A DNA stretch of 64,000 bases from Siphonodentalium dalli. Its lineage: Eukaryota; Mollusca; Scaphopoda; Gadilida; Siphonodentaliidae. Under the pieces are notes generated by a model, which was not told the origin of the DNA, searched no databases, and saw only the letters and a list, made by a program, of their open reading frames with translations. The DNA is taken from positions 181,818,556 through 181,882,555 of the forward strand of contig CP136067.1 in assembly GCA_032622095.1 (NCBI GenBank). The letters are read 5' to 3'. Positions within the stretch are counted from its first letter, which is position 1, and the number at the start of each line of letters is the position of its first letter. Of this stretch, positions 33,564-45,129 are shown one piece after another. The position numbers and the translations under genes are program-made.

Positions 33564-33811
33564 CAGTCAGTTCGGTTAGTACTTCACGCTGATTTCAAAT
33601 CTAGTCAGTTCGGTTATTGGGACCAAGCTGATTTCAAATCCAGTCAGTTTGGGTATTGGGACCGCGCTGATTTCGAATGTAATTAAATGTCAATCCAGTC
33701 AGTTCGGTTAGTGGGCCCACGCTGATTTCAAATCTAGTCAGTTCGGTTATTGGGACCACGCTGATTTCAAATCCAGTCAGTTTGGGTATTGGGACCGCGC
33801 TGATTTCAAAA
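33564..33811. repeat. 39-bp minisatellite, six units in two triplets
   Basis: Unit AGTCAGTTCGGTTATTGGGA + CCACGCTGATTTCAAATCC. Units 1-3 and 4-6 correspond pairwise (third unit GTTTGGGTATT with GCGCTGA in each triplet), so a trimer was duplicated together with a TTAAATGT-AATCC spacer. Confidence 0.9.
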
Positions 33812-34149
33812 TTCAGGGCTACCGGTAACTTGTAAAGATGTAAACTGCCTGACATGAGCTTTTATTTGTTGTAATAATGGCCTAGTTTAGTTGCTATGAA
33901 TAGAGAGCGGGAATTCCGGAAGTGACGGAGAAACCGGTGAATAAAAAGGAAGTTCCGGGTGCCCGCAGGCCAGAACAGAACCAGACTTCATTGAAACCAG
34001 ATGTTTAATTGTTGCTGATTTATTGATGTTTATCTATTGCAATCCGTCGTCTTCACTACATGAACCATTTGTGAGTATTATATTTCTATTATATTATATT
34101 GTAAGATATTAATATGTAGCGCCTAATTTTTACAATACAATTACGAGAA

Positions 34150-34465
34150 TGATAAGCTCTTCTATATCTCAGCAGTAGTTGATCCGAGAATCAAGCATTA
34201 TGCATTTTCTGATAGTGTGAAAATGTCTGCCAGGCTGTCACTATTGGATAGAGCTGTTGAAGCTTGTGGGAACATACAGAAACGTTATCAACAAGATAAT
34301 CAAATCAAGCAAAATGTGGCTACAGCGTCTGAAAGTCCAAGTGGACCAAGTACTAGCCAGCCGCCATCGACAGTAAAGCAAACGAAACGTGACTTTTGTG
34401 GACTATTCAAAAAGAAAGTTGCCGAGAAACAATTGACACTGCCAACTGTCCCTTCGGTTGGTTGA
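34150..34465 (+). pseudogene. hAT/ZBED transposase C-terminal exon fragment
   Basis: The frame reads SAVVDPRIKHYAFSDSVKMS and then a 70-residue Ser/Pro-rich and Lys-rich tail ending at TGA 34463-34465. 'LDPR.K...F' is the conserved block just before the C-terminal dimerisation region of hAT transposases. The dimerisation block itself is not seen downstream. It probably belongs with the exon at 32254-32455. Frame and motif are clear; the 5' limit is not. Confidence 0.55.
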
Positions 34466-34954
34466 AAACGCATCACGCAAACTTTCCGAACATTGCAACA
34501 CTTGCTCGACTATACCAGGGGATTCCCATAACTTCCGTACTGAGCAAAGCGGGTTTGGTTATTTCGGACAGGAGGTGTAATCCCGAAACCAGCACATGCA
34601 GAACAATTAGATTTCCTAAAGCATAGTTTAATGTTAAAGTATAATAGTGAGTAAAATAGTATTGACATAATTTGACAAATAGCGACAGTTGACAGGGCTA
34701 TACGTATAAGTGACTGTTTCAGTGACAATACTTACCACTTATGCACACCATAATTACCATATTTTCATGCATATCTTTGATTCTTTGCTTGAGCAATTAT
34801 AGCACAAAAAGGACAGTGAGGGGGGTTAAGTAACCAAGTTTGAATGGGGACTTTCACGCAAATCCACAGAGCGAAAGTTACAGAGTTGCATATACTTCTG
34901 AGTGTAACTTGGTGTGGTATTGAAAACAATGGCTATTTAGTGTGAATTATATTT
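34466..34954. other. No feature recognised
   Basis: Short frames only; no repeat partner visible. Confidence 0.3.
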
Positions 34955-35955
34955 ATTTATAAAGTCAGAATTCCGAGTTATAAAGTCAGAATTCCGAGTT
35001 TATACAGAGAGAATTCGGAGTTTATAAAGTCAGACTACCAAGTTAAAAAAGTCAGAATTCCGAGTTATAAAGTCAGAATTCAGAGTTTATAAAAATTCCA
35101 AGTTTGGAAAGTCATAATTCTGAATCATAAAAACAGAATTCCGATTTTATAAAGACAGAATTCCGAGTTTATAAAGTCAGAATACCAAGTTAATAAAGTC
35201 AGAATTCCGAGTTAAAAAAGCAGAATTCCGAGTTAAAAATACAGAATTCCGAGTTCTAAAGACATACTTCAGAGTTATAAAGAAAAAATTCCGAGATATA
35301 AAGACATAATTCTGAGTTAAAAAAGACAGAATTATGAGGTAAAAAGTAAAAATTCCGAGTTATAAAGTCAGAATTCCGAGTTAAAAAGAAAGAATTCTGA
35401 GTTTATAAAGACAGAATTCCGAGTTTATAAAGTTATAATTCCAAGTTGATAAAGTCACAATTCCGAGTTAAAAAGTGCAGAATTCCGATTTAAAAAGACA
35501 GAATTCCGAGTTAAAAAGACAGAATTCCGAGTTAAAAAGACATAATTCCGAGTTAAAAAGACATAATTCAGAGCTTATAAAGACAGAATTCCGAGTTGGA
35601 AAAGACAGAATTCCGAGTTAAAAAGACAGAATTCCGAGTTATAAAGTCAGAATTCCGAGTTGGAAAAGACAGAATTCGGAGTTAAAAAGACAGAATTCGG
35701 AGTTATAAAGTCAGAATTCCGAGTTAAAAAAAAACAGAATTCCGAGTTAATAATACAGAATTCCGAGTTATAAAAGACAGAATTCCGAGTTAAAAAGTCA
35801 GAATTCGTGTTATAAAGTCAGAATTCCGAGTTTATAAAGTCATAATTCCAAGTTAAATGGACATAAATTCCGAGCTATAAAGTCAGAATTCCAAGTTAAA
35901 AGGACATAATTCTGAGTTATAAAATCAGAATGCCGGGCTTATGTCAGAATTCTTA
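34955..35955. repeat. Family D array, ~1 kb of AGAATTCCGAGT units
   Basis: About 50 degenerate ~20-bp units of AGAATTCCGAGTT(A)n GAC/GTC with a GAATTC core. This is the largest of four D arrays in the window (25245, 28384, 34955, 48060). It stops at the 7.7-kb inverted-repeat element, and D sequence resumes at 43707. Confidence 0.93.
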
Positions 35956-38116
35956 GTTATAACAGCTGGTTATAAAGGCATATATAGTAGAGTCGCTTAT
36001 GTCCGATTTTTGGCTCCCGTGGGAAATTCATGAACAAATATAGAGACCATGTTTATTAGCCAGTATATGGTTTCTACTTCAGAAAACAATTTGTTAGACC
36101 CCGTGGGGTCGCGACTGGGTGGTCTGATGACGTCACAAAGATGGCCACCATGCTAATGTTGTTAAGTTCGCTATTGTTTGATTTCAAATATAAAAATATA
36201 ATTCTGATATAAAATATATGACTATCCTTTTGTACAGTGTATGGTGGGACGCCATGATATATTTTTATATAACAAATTTTCCTCTCGATCGAAGATGGTG
36301 CCAAAATGGCGACCGGAAGTGTGAAAATTAAAGATTTTCCATACATGTCGCCTACATCATTTCCGATTGTATCGAACTGGTGACGATTAGGGAAAATACT
36401 TCTCTTAAATCATAATAACAAATCACTTAGGCATCACATTAGTTGATATCTTGAATCATAACCTTGATTGTCTTCTCTAAATGCGATGATTTAAAGGAAC
36501 TGGTATGAATTTTCGCCAAAATATATATTTTTTATTTTCTAACGATTTCCTTATAGAAATTAAGTATTAATCGATGATAGAAATTAGTAGGATCATTACA
36601 TAAGATATCTACATCTAACTGGATCCAGAATATGTCAACTTAATCCAAGATGGCTTCCAACATGGCGGCCAAAATACGATAATACGCAAATTTTACCCTA
36701 TTTCAGCCTATTGCGTTTCTGTCATATAGAAGGTGAATGTAGCAGACTAATTGGCTACTTCCAAATAAATAATCGACATTTTATGACACATTCCTATTAG
36801 TTGTCTTACCACATTGACTCAAAATGCGAGTTCATATGACAATTATTGTTCAAATAAGCATCGTGAAAATTCGCCAAACATTATATTTGTACATGTATAC
36901 GTCAAATAACATGTCCACCACAGGAGAACGCTATCTCGGTGTTAGATATATGAATGAATGTATGAATGTGCTCCAATTTAGATAGTCAGGAGTTATTAAT
37001 ATCTTATTGTAATCGAGATGGCCGATGTGGCGGAAATGTCGAAATTTGACATTAAAATACATATATTTCCGCAATATATCCCAGTATGTAAGAATGACAC
37101 ATATGGATATTACCAGCATGCATGGGCTTTCGGTACATAAAACCGAAATATATGTGTAAGCACGTTAAGTACATGTATTTGTGCCAAATTCGATTATGAT
37201 ATCATATCAATATTTTAATAGAGACCAACATGGTATGTGGAGAGAATAGTGAATTTGCCAACTTCAGGCGCTGTCAGCTACCAACGCTCAAATGATGCAT
37301 GTGATCGCCATACGTTCTTGCATATCGATAACGATTGAGTATATCTACTCGTATACTAAAAGGACTAGGGCCGGACTCCATCAGATTACTGTATATAGCT
37401 AACAGTGGCTGGCTTTTGAAGCCTGAAATTTTAAATATAAACCAGAAATCGCCAGGATATTATAGCTATACTTTATTCTTTTTCATTTCACCATGGTACA
37501 TGTATACCGCCGGTATGTGTTTGGTAAATGAACGAGGTTGATTAGTTTTCCGTAGTAACACGGACGTTTTCTGACATAATATTCATAAAAAGTCTTCCTA
37601 AAATCAATCCTGGTATGGGTACTCTTGGTCATTGGAATGGACAATCGACACAAATGATCAGACACCCCCTTCCACCATTCTGGCAAACAAGCAATATATT
37701 TACTTGTATTACAGCGATATTAGCATATTTTTGTATAACTACATGTGTGTATATAATTAATTTGTCTCATATACAAGTACCACTAATGCGTATATGGACG
37801 CTGTCGTTAGGTGGTGTGAATGTAAAATAATTCCCGGAAATGACTCACATAAGCATGCACAGTTGATGTCGAATCCGGTCTACGATTAAACATATACATA
37901 TTGTTGCTGTATTATTCATGGAATAAATACTGTTTAAACTAAAGTCTATCTGATCAAACTGGATTGCTTATCACGTGAACATGTATGGAACTCTTCGAAC
38001 AATAGCATCACCATGACCGTGTTCTGCTGAAGTTAATATATATATATTTACATACACCTGATATCGCTTCCTATTTCCCCATAGCGTTACGGTAGACACG
38101 CCCCTGAGTCAATGTG

Positions 38117-38175
38117 TTCATAAACATATGAACGTAGCGTGACGTCACTTTCAATGTCGTTCATATGTTTATGAA
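38117..38175. repeat. Hairpin TTCATAAACATATGAACG
   Basis: An 18-bp perfect stem with a 23-base loop containing TGACGTCA (CRE-like). It lies in the core of the 7.7-kb element. Confidence 0.85.
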
Positions 38176-39102
38176 GACATTTATCCCGGAAACCACCGGG
38201 GATTGTCGGACATGAACGACTGCTTGAGTATTCAGCACGTCCGGATTTGGCAAGAAATTTGTTTTGGTCTGTAATCAGTGTTGTTACCTACCTGCACCTA
38301 AAACTCATCTCCTCTGAGTACACAACCCACGTCTAGACAATTATTGCAATGAGAATAAAACGTGCGGAGATCTCTCACATCACAGCTATGTTGTAATATA
38401 AAGGTGACACTCTGTTTATAACCCCCAAAGCTTTCGAAACCTCGCGAACAATGGTGTTTGCTCATGTGCATAATTTGCAATTGAAATACGATCTGCGTGT
38501 ATAGTGTTGCGACCGACGTAAATTCGTTTTATGGTGTAATGTTCATATTGGGTATTCTTACATGAGCACCGTGGACCACATATTTGCACAATAGCATTAT
38601 ATTGCAGCTAATATTGAAATACCGCAGACAAATACACAACCGAGCGACCATACAATACGTTTCGTGTTACTAAGTGTTGATGTTCAAATGACAGCGCCTC
38701 TCAGTAGAGTTTGATCATTTCCCTTGCCGCTAAAAATATTCCCACGACCTCACAAATGTATCATTAAGGTAGAACGGCGTGTTGCCAATTTCTTATCCAA
38801 AGCCGAAACTTAATTATTAGTTTCATATTTTATCATTCTTGAAATCAAAACGAGTCGTCTACATTCATTACAAGCTGAACAAGACATTTCGTCATATGTG
38901 TATACTTTACTGTGAAATTGCGTTTTTTCCGTTCTCCGTCAACGGATTCTCACAATTTTTGGTTTTCTAAAAAGCGAGGATTCGAACTTTCCGAAATGAA
39001 CTCCATGCGTTCATTTAAAGTTGAATAAACAGTCGGAAAGACAGACAATCCTAGTTCATAATGAATTTAGTATAATAAATAATAAATGCGGATTCAACGT
39101 GG

Positions 39103-39209
39103 TCATGGGTTTTGACCGACCGCGATAAAAAATCAGCAAACTGCGCATGAACCCTTCGGGGTTCATGCAGTTTGCTGAATTTTTCTCGGGGACAAAATCC
39201 CATGACAAC
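39103..39209. repeat. ~107-bp palindrome closed by a TTCG loop
   Basis: CAGCAAACTGCGCATGAACCC, TTCG, GGGTTCATGCAGTTTGCTG forms the inner stem (39132-39179). An outer stem pairs CATGGGTTTTG with CAAAATCCCATG. The cTTCGg closure would be an exceptionally stable RNA tetraloop if transcribed. Confidence 0.88.
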
Positions 39210-39500
39210 ATTGAAACCGCCGTTCATTTCTTATATCCCACTTGGTTGGGGTAGATTATCACGATGCATGAATGCTGCATGGTATACCATTTGTGGGATA
39301 TAGCCAGACTGATCTGATAACTCCTAGTCGAATATAATTGGAACAGTTTGGGGCATTAGGATATATATGAATCGGCCTATATAATATGATCTGAAAGATG
39401 CCATTATTATTAGAGTAAACCATGGCCACCTCCGTAGTTACGCGTGCTAATTTAACTTCGTTCATTTCCGCATTTCATTTGATAACGTTCTCATGATAAC

Positions 39501-39866
39501 GTTCTAACACAGAATCAACATGGCACGTCACGAGCTGTTATTAACTCCAACTAGTACTTCACATTATGCTGTAAGAAGTTAGTGGACTGCGTTGCCCACA
39601 ATTTTATTCAGTATTAAGAGCCTGGATTCCAGAGTATATTGGACATACTAAATAAAACTGATGACACCAGAAGACCCGTTCTAACCCAGAATCAACATGG
39701 CACGTCACGAGCTGTTATTAACTCCAACTAGTACTTCACATTATGCTGTAAGAAGTTAGTGGACTGCGTTGCCCGCAATGTCTTTCAGTATTCAGAGCCT
39801 GGATTCCAGAGTATATTGGACATACTAAATAAAACTGATGACATGACACCAGAAGACCCGTCACTA
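39501..39866. repeat. 177-bp tandem duplication
   Basis: The unit starting GTTCTAACACAGAATCAACA at 39501 repeats at 39678 with a few substitutions and a TGACA insertion near its end. A much more diverged relative may lie at about 40400-40510. Confidence 0.88.
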
Positions 39867-41810
39867 CCAAATGATGCCCCACTCGTTTCCCACCGCCTCA
39901 CCCGTTTTCCACTGTGTGGTCATACAGTTCGTCAACATACAGGAATTAGTATTATCATAAGTATCGCCTGTCCAATTTTGGATCATATCTATTGCGTCTA
40001 CCATTCGCACTCTTTCATCATCTAAGCTGAATGGTTGGATATGCAGAGCAGTTGCGCAAAAATAAACACCAATCAAGTGCGACCGGCAACGCGATATTAA
40101 CCATTGCCAAGAACCACTTTCCTATTGAACTGATGCAAAATAAAATGCATTGTCTCACTAAACTCTTCACATGCCTAAATCATAGAAATCAATATGGGAT
40201 ATTATTTGGCTGTATACTATCACTGGTCCATACCAGCCTACTGTGTTCATGCCAATGCAGCTTTCGTATATTGGGCGAATCACTTTGTGTGGCTATCACC
40301 AATTAACTAAGCACGAGGAAAGCCAAGAACCAGACACACCATTTCGCCTGTTTTCGGGGATCTAGTCTGGTGTATGATAATGTTAATTTTAACTCAACAA
40401 CTTATAGTAACGTCTCAAAACTCCACATATGCTATGAAAGTGGTTGAACTACTTTGCTGAATACCATCATCCAGATTTAAGAACCTGGTATTCACAATAT
40501 ATCGCTTTAACCTTGATACGGGACGCTACCCCTTATAAGGATATATTTTAATCTGCCATTGTTATCAATGCGATTGAAACCTGCTAAGAAAAATTAAACG
40601 AGGTTCAAATTGTGTTACCGTGCAAATTTAATTAAAGGTTACAGCGCAACCAACAGTAAGACAAGCAGGCCAAATGACAGCCATATAATTAATTCTACTA
40701 TTGTTTGTGTTTTATAAACAAGGATGTGTTGTTTCTTGCTTGCCATGATTCGTGGTATAGCTGAGTACAATCACACATCATAGCTATCACAATAAACAAT
40801 TGTGTATTGCTACCTTATATGATAATCTATATGTATGCATTTTCTACTGATATGTCACGACAAGAACCAACGCTTATCTGCATCATAAATTACCATTTGA
40901 TAAGGTAACCACAAATATTTCTCAATTAGTACTCTGGCTTAGAGTACATGTATAGCACATAAGGCTAGACATTGGGATGGTAACACTTGTCCCCCAAGCT
41001 AAGATGGCGGTCTAAGATACTTTCTAATTTCACATAGTGAGTTGGATTTTCTCTTCAACACCCTCCTCACTAAATTTCAGGAAATTTAAAGAAATGACAC
41101 GTATGCCGTATTGGAGATCGCTAATTTGTATAAGAAATTAAAGTTATGCGCATTTACCTAAAAGTAGCCGATTAACTTATTCCCCATGATTGAATGCCAG
41201 GGCGATATTTGGTTGTGTAACGAACACTGACTTTTGTATTTTGACTGCCATTTTGGTAGCCATCTTGGGTGAAATTGAACAGTACTGTTGAAATGTGACA
41301 ACAATTCCGTATGTGGCACGATATTTCTTTCCGATCACTGAATTCCACTCATTTCTTTAAATCTATTGCTACAATATCGGAATTGATTTTTGACAAGAAG
41401 CTATAATTCGGTTGTCTAAAGTGGATTTTTGACAGATCGAACATGTTTTATACAATACAATTGGTACACGTCATTACTGACGCAATAAGTAAACACATAA
41501 TTGTCACAATTCGCAGTCGCTAACAAAGGGAAGGACAGTTACATGATATTCTTGAAAATCGCAAAAGTTTTGATTTTCAGGTGCCATTTTGGCAGACATC
41601 TTTGACTGGAATAACATTTTCCCGTAAATCTGGGTACTGTACTTTGAGAACTACTATTGATGAATTGTCCTAACTGAAAAAAAATGTATAACAATTAAGA
41701 AATATGCGCATAATTCGTCAGTTCTCAGGACAACCCTACATCTAAACTGAACTGAAAATGACATCATCTTTGTGACGTCATAATTATCTCCAGTCGCGGA
41801 CCTATGGGCC

Positions 41811-43603
41811 GGATTCGTCATCTCCGGTTTAAACCTCCGTGTTTAAACCTGGTTTAATCCTGCATTGGCGGTCCAGCCAATCCGGGTCTAAGGGGGCGTT
41901 TTAGTCGTTCAGTTATCAACTAATTGACAACTCGATTTGGTGATATGAGCATACAGTGAAACTACCCTCTTACCTATCGGACCAAAAAACAAGCCGACGT
42001 AATGGTTATTGACATGTCATAAATCATCGCGAACGCGTGCACGATTTATTAATTGAGAAATGAGTTGCGCTCATGGACCATTAATCCGATCTCTTTGTGT
42101 GTTTATCTCAATCTGACAAAGGGCATGTCTCTCAAGACGAGCTTCACGCGCTGTTTATCACTTTGTTTGTGATTGATTTTCTGCAAGATGCTTTCCCCCC
42201 GCAAAGACAAAATTTGGTGTATTTACATGTATATCTGTATATATTAAATGGAATAGGAGCTGTATAGCTGTATGTCCGTCTGTCTGTTCGCAATTGTTCT
42301 AAAACTGATTTAAAAATAAGGAAAATTTAATTTTTAAAAAAATGAAAAAATAGTGTTGTTAAATTGAGTTAGGAGTTGTATATAACAAGAAACAATATTT
42401 AAAATTTATATTAATATTTGTTTGTTTTAAATTAAACTAAATTTTTTTTTAATTAAAATGTTCGAATGATCAAAATGTGCGGCAGCCCTCTCTGATGCTG
42501 AATAAAGGCTCCATACTCGAGTCAATCCTGGACCAAGAGGTCAGTCAAGTAAAAGCAATTTGCTTATGAGTACACACCAGAAGCGGCATCGAACTGTTTG
42601 AAGTGGGCAACTACACAGAGGCACAGCTTTTAATAAAGAAATAAATTACATGCGTTGCTTTTTTTCAATGTAATAAACGTTCCGCCATGAAGAAAATCAA
42701 AAAGTTCCCATGTTTTGAACTGGTGGAATATTATGGGAATTTATGGGCGTAGCCAGAGTAGAGCTTTGTGGCATGATCTACTTCAAAATAAGTTATCAAA
42801 TTTGACTCATATAGCAATATAAGTTTAGGATTGCAAACTATGTGTATAGCATATCTGGTCATGCAGTAGCATCGTTTTGGTGTCAAAATTAAAACGTTGA
42901 ATCATTCAATGAATTCGTAGAAAAGACCAGTATTTGTGATTGCCACAAGCCAAAAGTAAAACACAATATAGTTGTAAAAATCATACTGAAGGAATATGTC
43001 CATATCCGAGCAAAGCTCGCGTGCGAATGAATCAACTGTGACATGATAACGCCAGTCGGCCGCCGCCACTTAGACACGCCCTCACTCGAGATAATTTACA
43101 GCTCCGCCCTTTGATTGATTGTTTGACAATTCTAAACCACGATGAAGAAAAGACGGATTCGTCATCTCAAGTTTAGCCTCGGTTAAGCTGGTTTAGCTAG
43201 ACCGCCGAATTAGATGGTTTAGTTGCCGGTTTAAGCTTATAAAACGCAGACAAAATATCGAAATTGACAAAAACTTATCCCCATACGTTTTATATGTGTG
43301 GGTGCTTCTTGCTTATACATTTCCAATCAAAATATAGTCGCTGTCGTAATTATTGATTTTCGCAATCAATAAAACTAGGCGGTCCGCATTAGGAAAGTAC
43401 GATAAATTATCTCGACGATACAGAGAAACTACTGCTAAACCACTGGTCTGGCTGGACCAGGTTTAAACCAGAGATGACGAATGCGTCACTTAGACCTGTG
43501 GTCTCGGGTTTAAACCACGGATTTTGCTGAGTCAGGGCGGTTTAAACCTAGAGGTTTACGTAAACCAGGTTTAAACCTGAGATGACGAATCGGGCCATGA
43601 AGT
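41811..43603. mobile_element. TIR DNA element (family G), copy 2, nested in the 7.7-kb element
   Basis: Ends GGCCGGATTCGTCATCTC and GAGATGACGAATCGGGCC with TTTAAACC-rich subterminal repeats. It is colinear with 25632-28376 but without the 958-bp insertion, so it records the empty site near 42031. It interrupts the right terminal repeat of the larger element. No coding frame above about 60 codons. Confidence 0.87.
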
Positions 43604-43706
43604 CTAACAAACATTTTCCGACAAAGTAAGTGATACCCTATCATAATATCATAGTCTCTACATTTGTTCAAAAAATTCCCACGAAAGTACATAAGCGACT
43701 CTACTA

Positions 43707-44570
43707 ATAATTCTGAGACATAAAGTCAGAATTCCCATCTGTTCTCCCGAAAGCAGCCCATTAACTGTTTATAATATAACTTTAGGTAGATAATCTGCTT
43801 AGAATCGCCTCATTTTGAGTCGAAATGTACTGAAAATAAGAAGCTTTTAGTCACATTAACAACTCATAATAAAGTGTTTCTAAGCAGAATATGTGCGGAT
43901 AATGGCACAAGTCTCAGGTCTTTTCCTGTCTGTTCTCCCAAAAACCAGCATATTATCTGCTTATAATATAACTTGTTTGTAGATAATACGCTTAGAATTG
44001 CCTCATTTTGAGTAGATAATGTCCTGAAAATGGGAATATGTTAGTCACTTCGACTCATAATGAGGCGATTCTAAGCAGATTATGTGCGGACAACGTGACA
44101 AATAAGCCAACTCACGACTGTTTAGGTTTACGCTCTTTAACTGATGTTTTCACTGCTGATAGAATATGATGGGATATTTTATTTCACAATACAATATGTT
44201 AATACATTATAATACAAGTGAATTGATATTAGTATAAATATTGTGTGGAGTGCCGTGGCCAATGACGGTCGTCTACCCGGCACCCCTGACTGACAGAATA
44301 GTCAATAATGGCTACATAAATAATTTTAATATTTCACTATAATTTTTCAGATTTAAATTTATATTTAAATTGGATTTAGATATAGATATAAAATGCAGCG
44401 AATAAACAATATGTTTTAGATGTATGGATATGAATGAATATGCAACGGTCAATGTTCTCAATAACAAGTTTTGGAGTATGTTTTGGCTGCATTTACTAAG
44501 GGGAATTTAATACAAATTTGCTCACATACTATATGAAATCTGTTCAACAGTCGTTTAGAACAATAATCAT
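43707..44570. repeat. Family D body with two long hairpins
   Basis: Continuation of the D array beyond the 7.7-kb insertion (TAAAGTCAGAATTCCC). Hairpins at 43791-43890 and 43981-44097 are built from TCTGCTTAGAATCGCCTCAT and its inverse. 44165-44570 is paralogous to about 29130-29520. Confidence 0.75.
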
Positions 44571-45129
44571 CTGTTCTTTAAAAAACAAACTCCAGCGCGC
44601 TAACTTATGAATAATTATATTAAATGTATTATTTGTTTATTAACTGTCAGTCGAATTCACTTAGTAGATACAGCCAGGAATTTGGGCGATATTTTGCAGG
44701 CTATAAGTCTTGGTACTCGGGTAATTTAATGTGAGGCAATTTTATCATTTAAGGTAAGTGGCCAATATACTATATATATTCGAAATATGTTTATGATGTG
44801 CGTGTACAATCAGCGCAGTTTGTTTTTGCATTCAATTTTATTGGAATACTGGTTGATCAATTCTACACTCATCAGTTTTCTCGACTCTTATTATTTTTTT
44901 TTTATCAACTGAGTTCCAAATTTTCTAAAAAAAATCTTCTGGGAGAGTTTCTGAAAATGTTGTTCTTGTGTTGCCTTTGGTCCAATGTTTCATGCGGCTG
45001 CCTGTCTGCTGTTGATTCCTAGTTTAATACCGAATGAGTCTATTATAAGCCCAGTCATGCATGAATACTGACATTTGGTATGTATAAATTGTCACTTAAT
45101 TTCAGAACGTTAATTTTTTTGCTATAAAA
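44571..45129. other. Spacer with one copy of the 31215-type sequence
   Basis: GTTTCATGCGGCTGCCTGTC at about 44988 matches the duplicated unit at 31215. Nothing else is recognised. Confidence 0.4.

Larger units (their letters stand above)
35985..43706. mobile_element. 7.7-kb non-coding inverted-repeat element in a D array
   Basis: Left terminus TAGTAGAGTCGCTTATGT at 35985 and right terminus ACATAAGCGACTCTACTA at 43706 are inverse. The match continues inward with GTGGGAA, GAACAAAT.TAGAGAC and GTTAGAC, and then, beyond the nested element, with CGCGACTGG and TGACGTCACAAAGATG (left about 36110-36140, right about 41757-41803). Terminal repeats are therefore at least ~170 bp. Several AAGATGGC motifs occur inward on both sides in inverted orientation. 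TA flanks both ends. About 5 kb of core has no transposase frame. Confidence 0.8.

Noticed and set aside
38298-38480. Tc1/mariner transposase remnant
   Set aside because: A short minus-strand phrase resembled a helix-turn-helix but catalytic Asp motifs and continuity are lacking.
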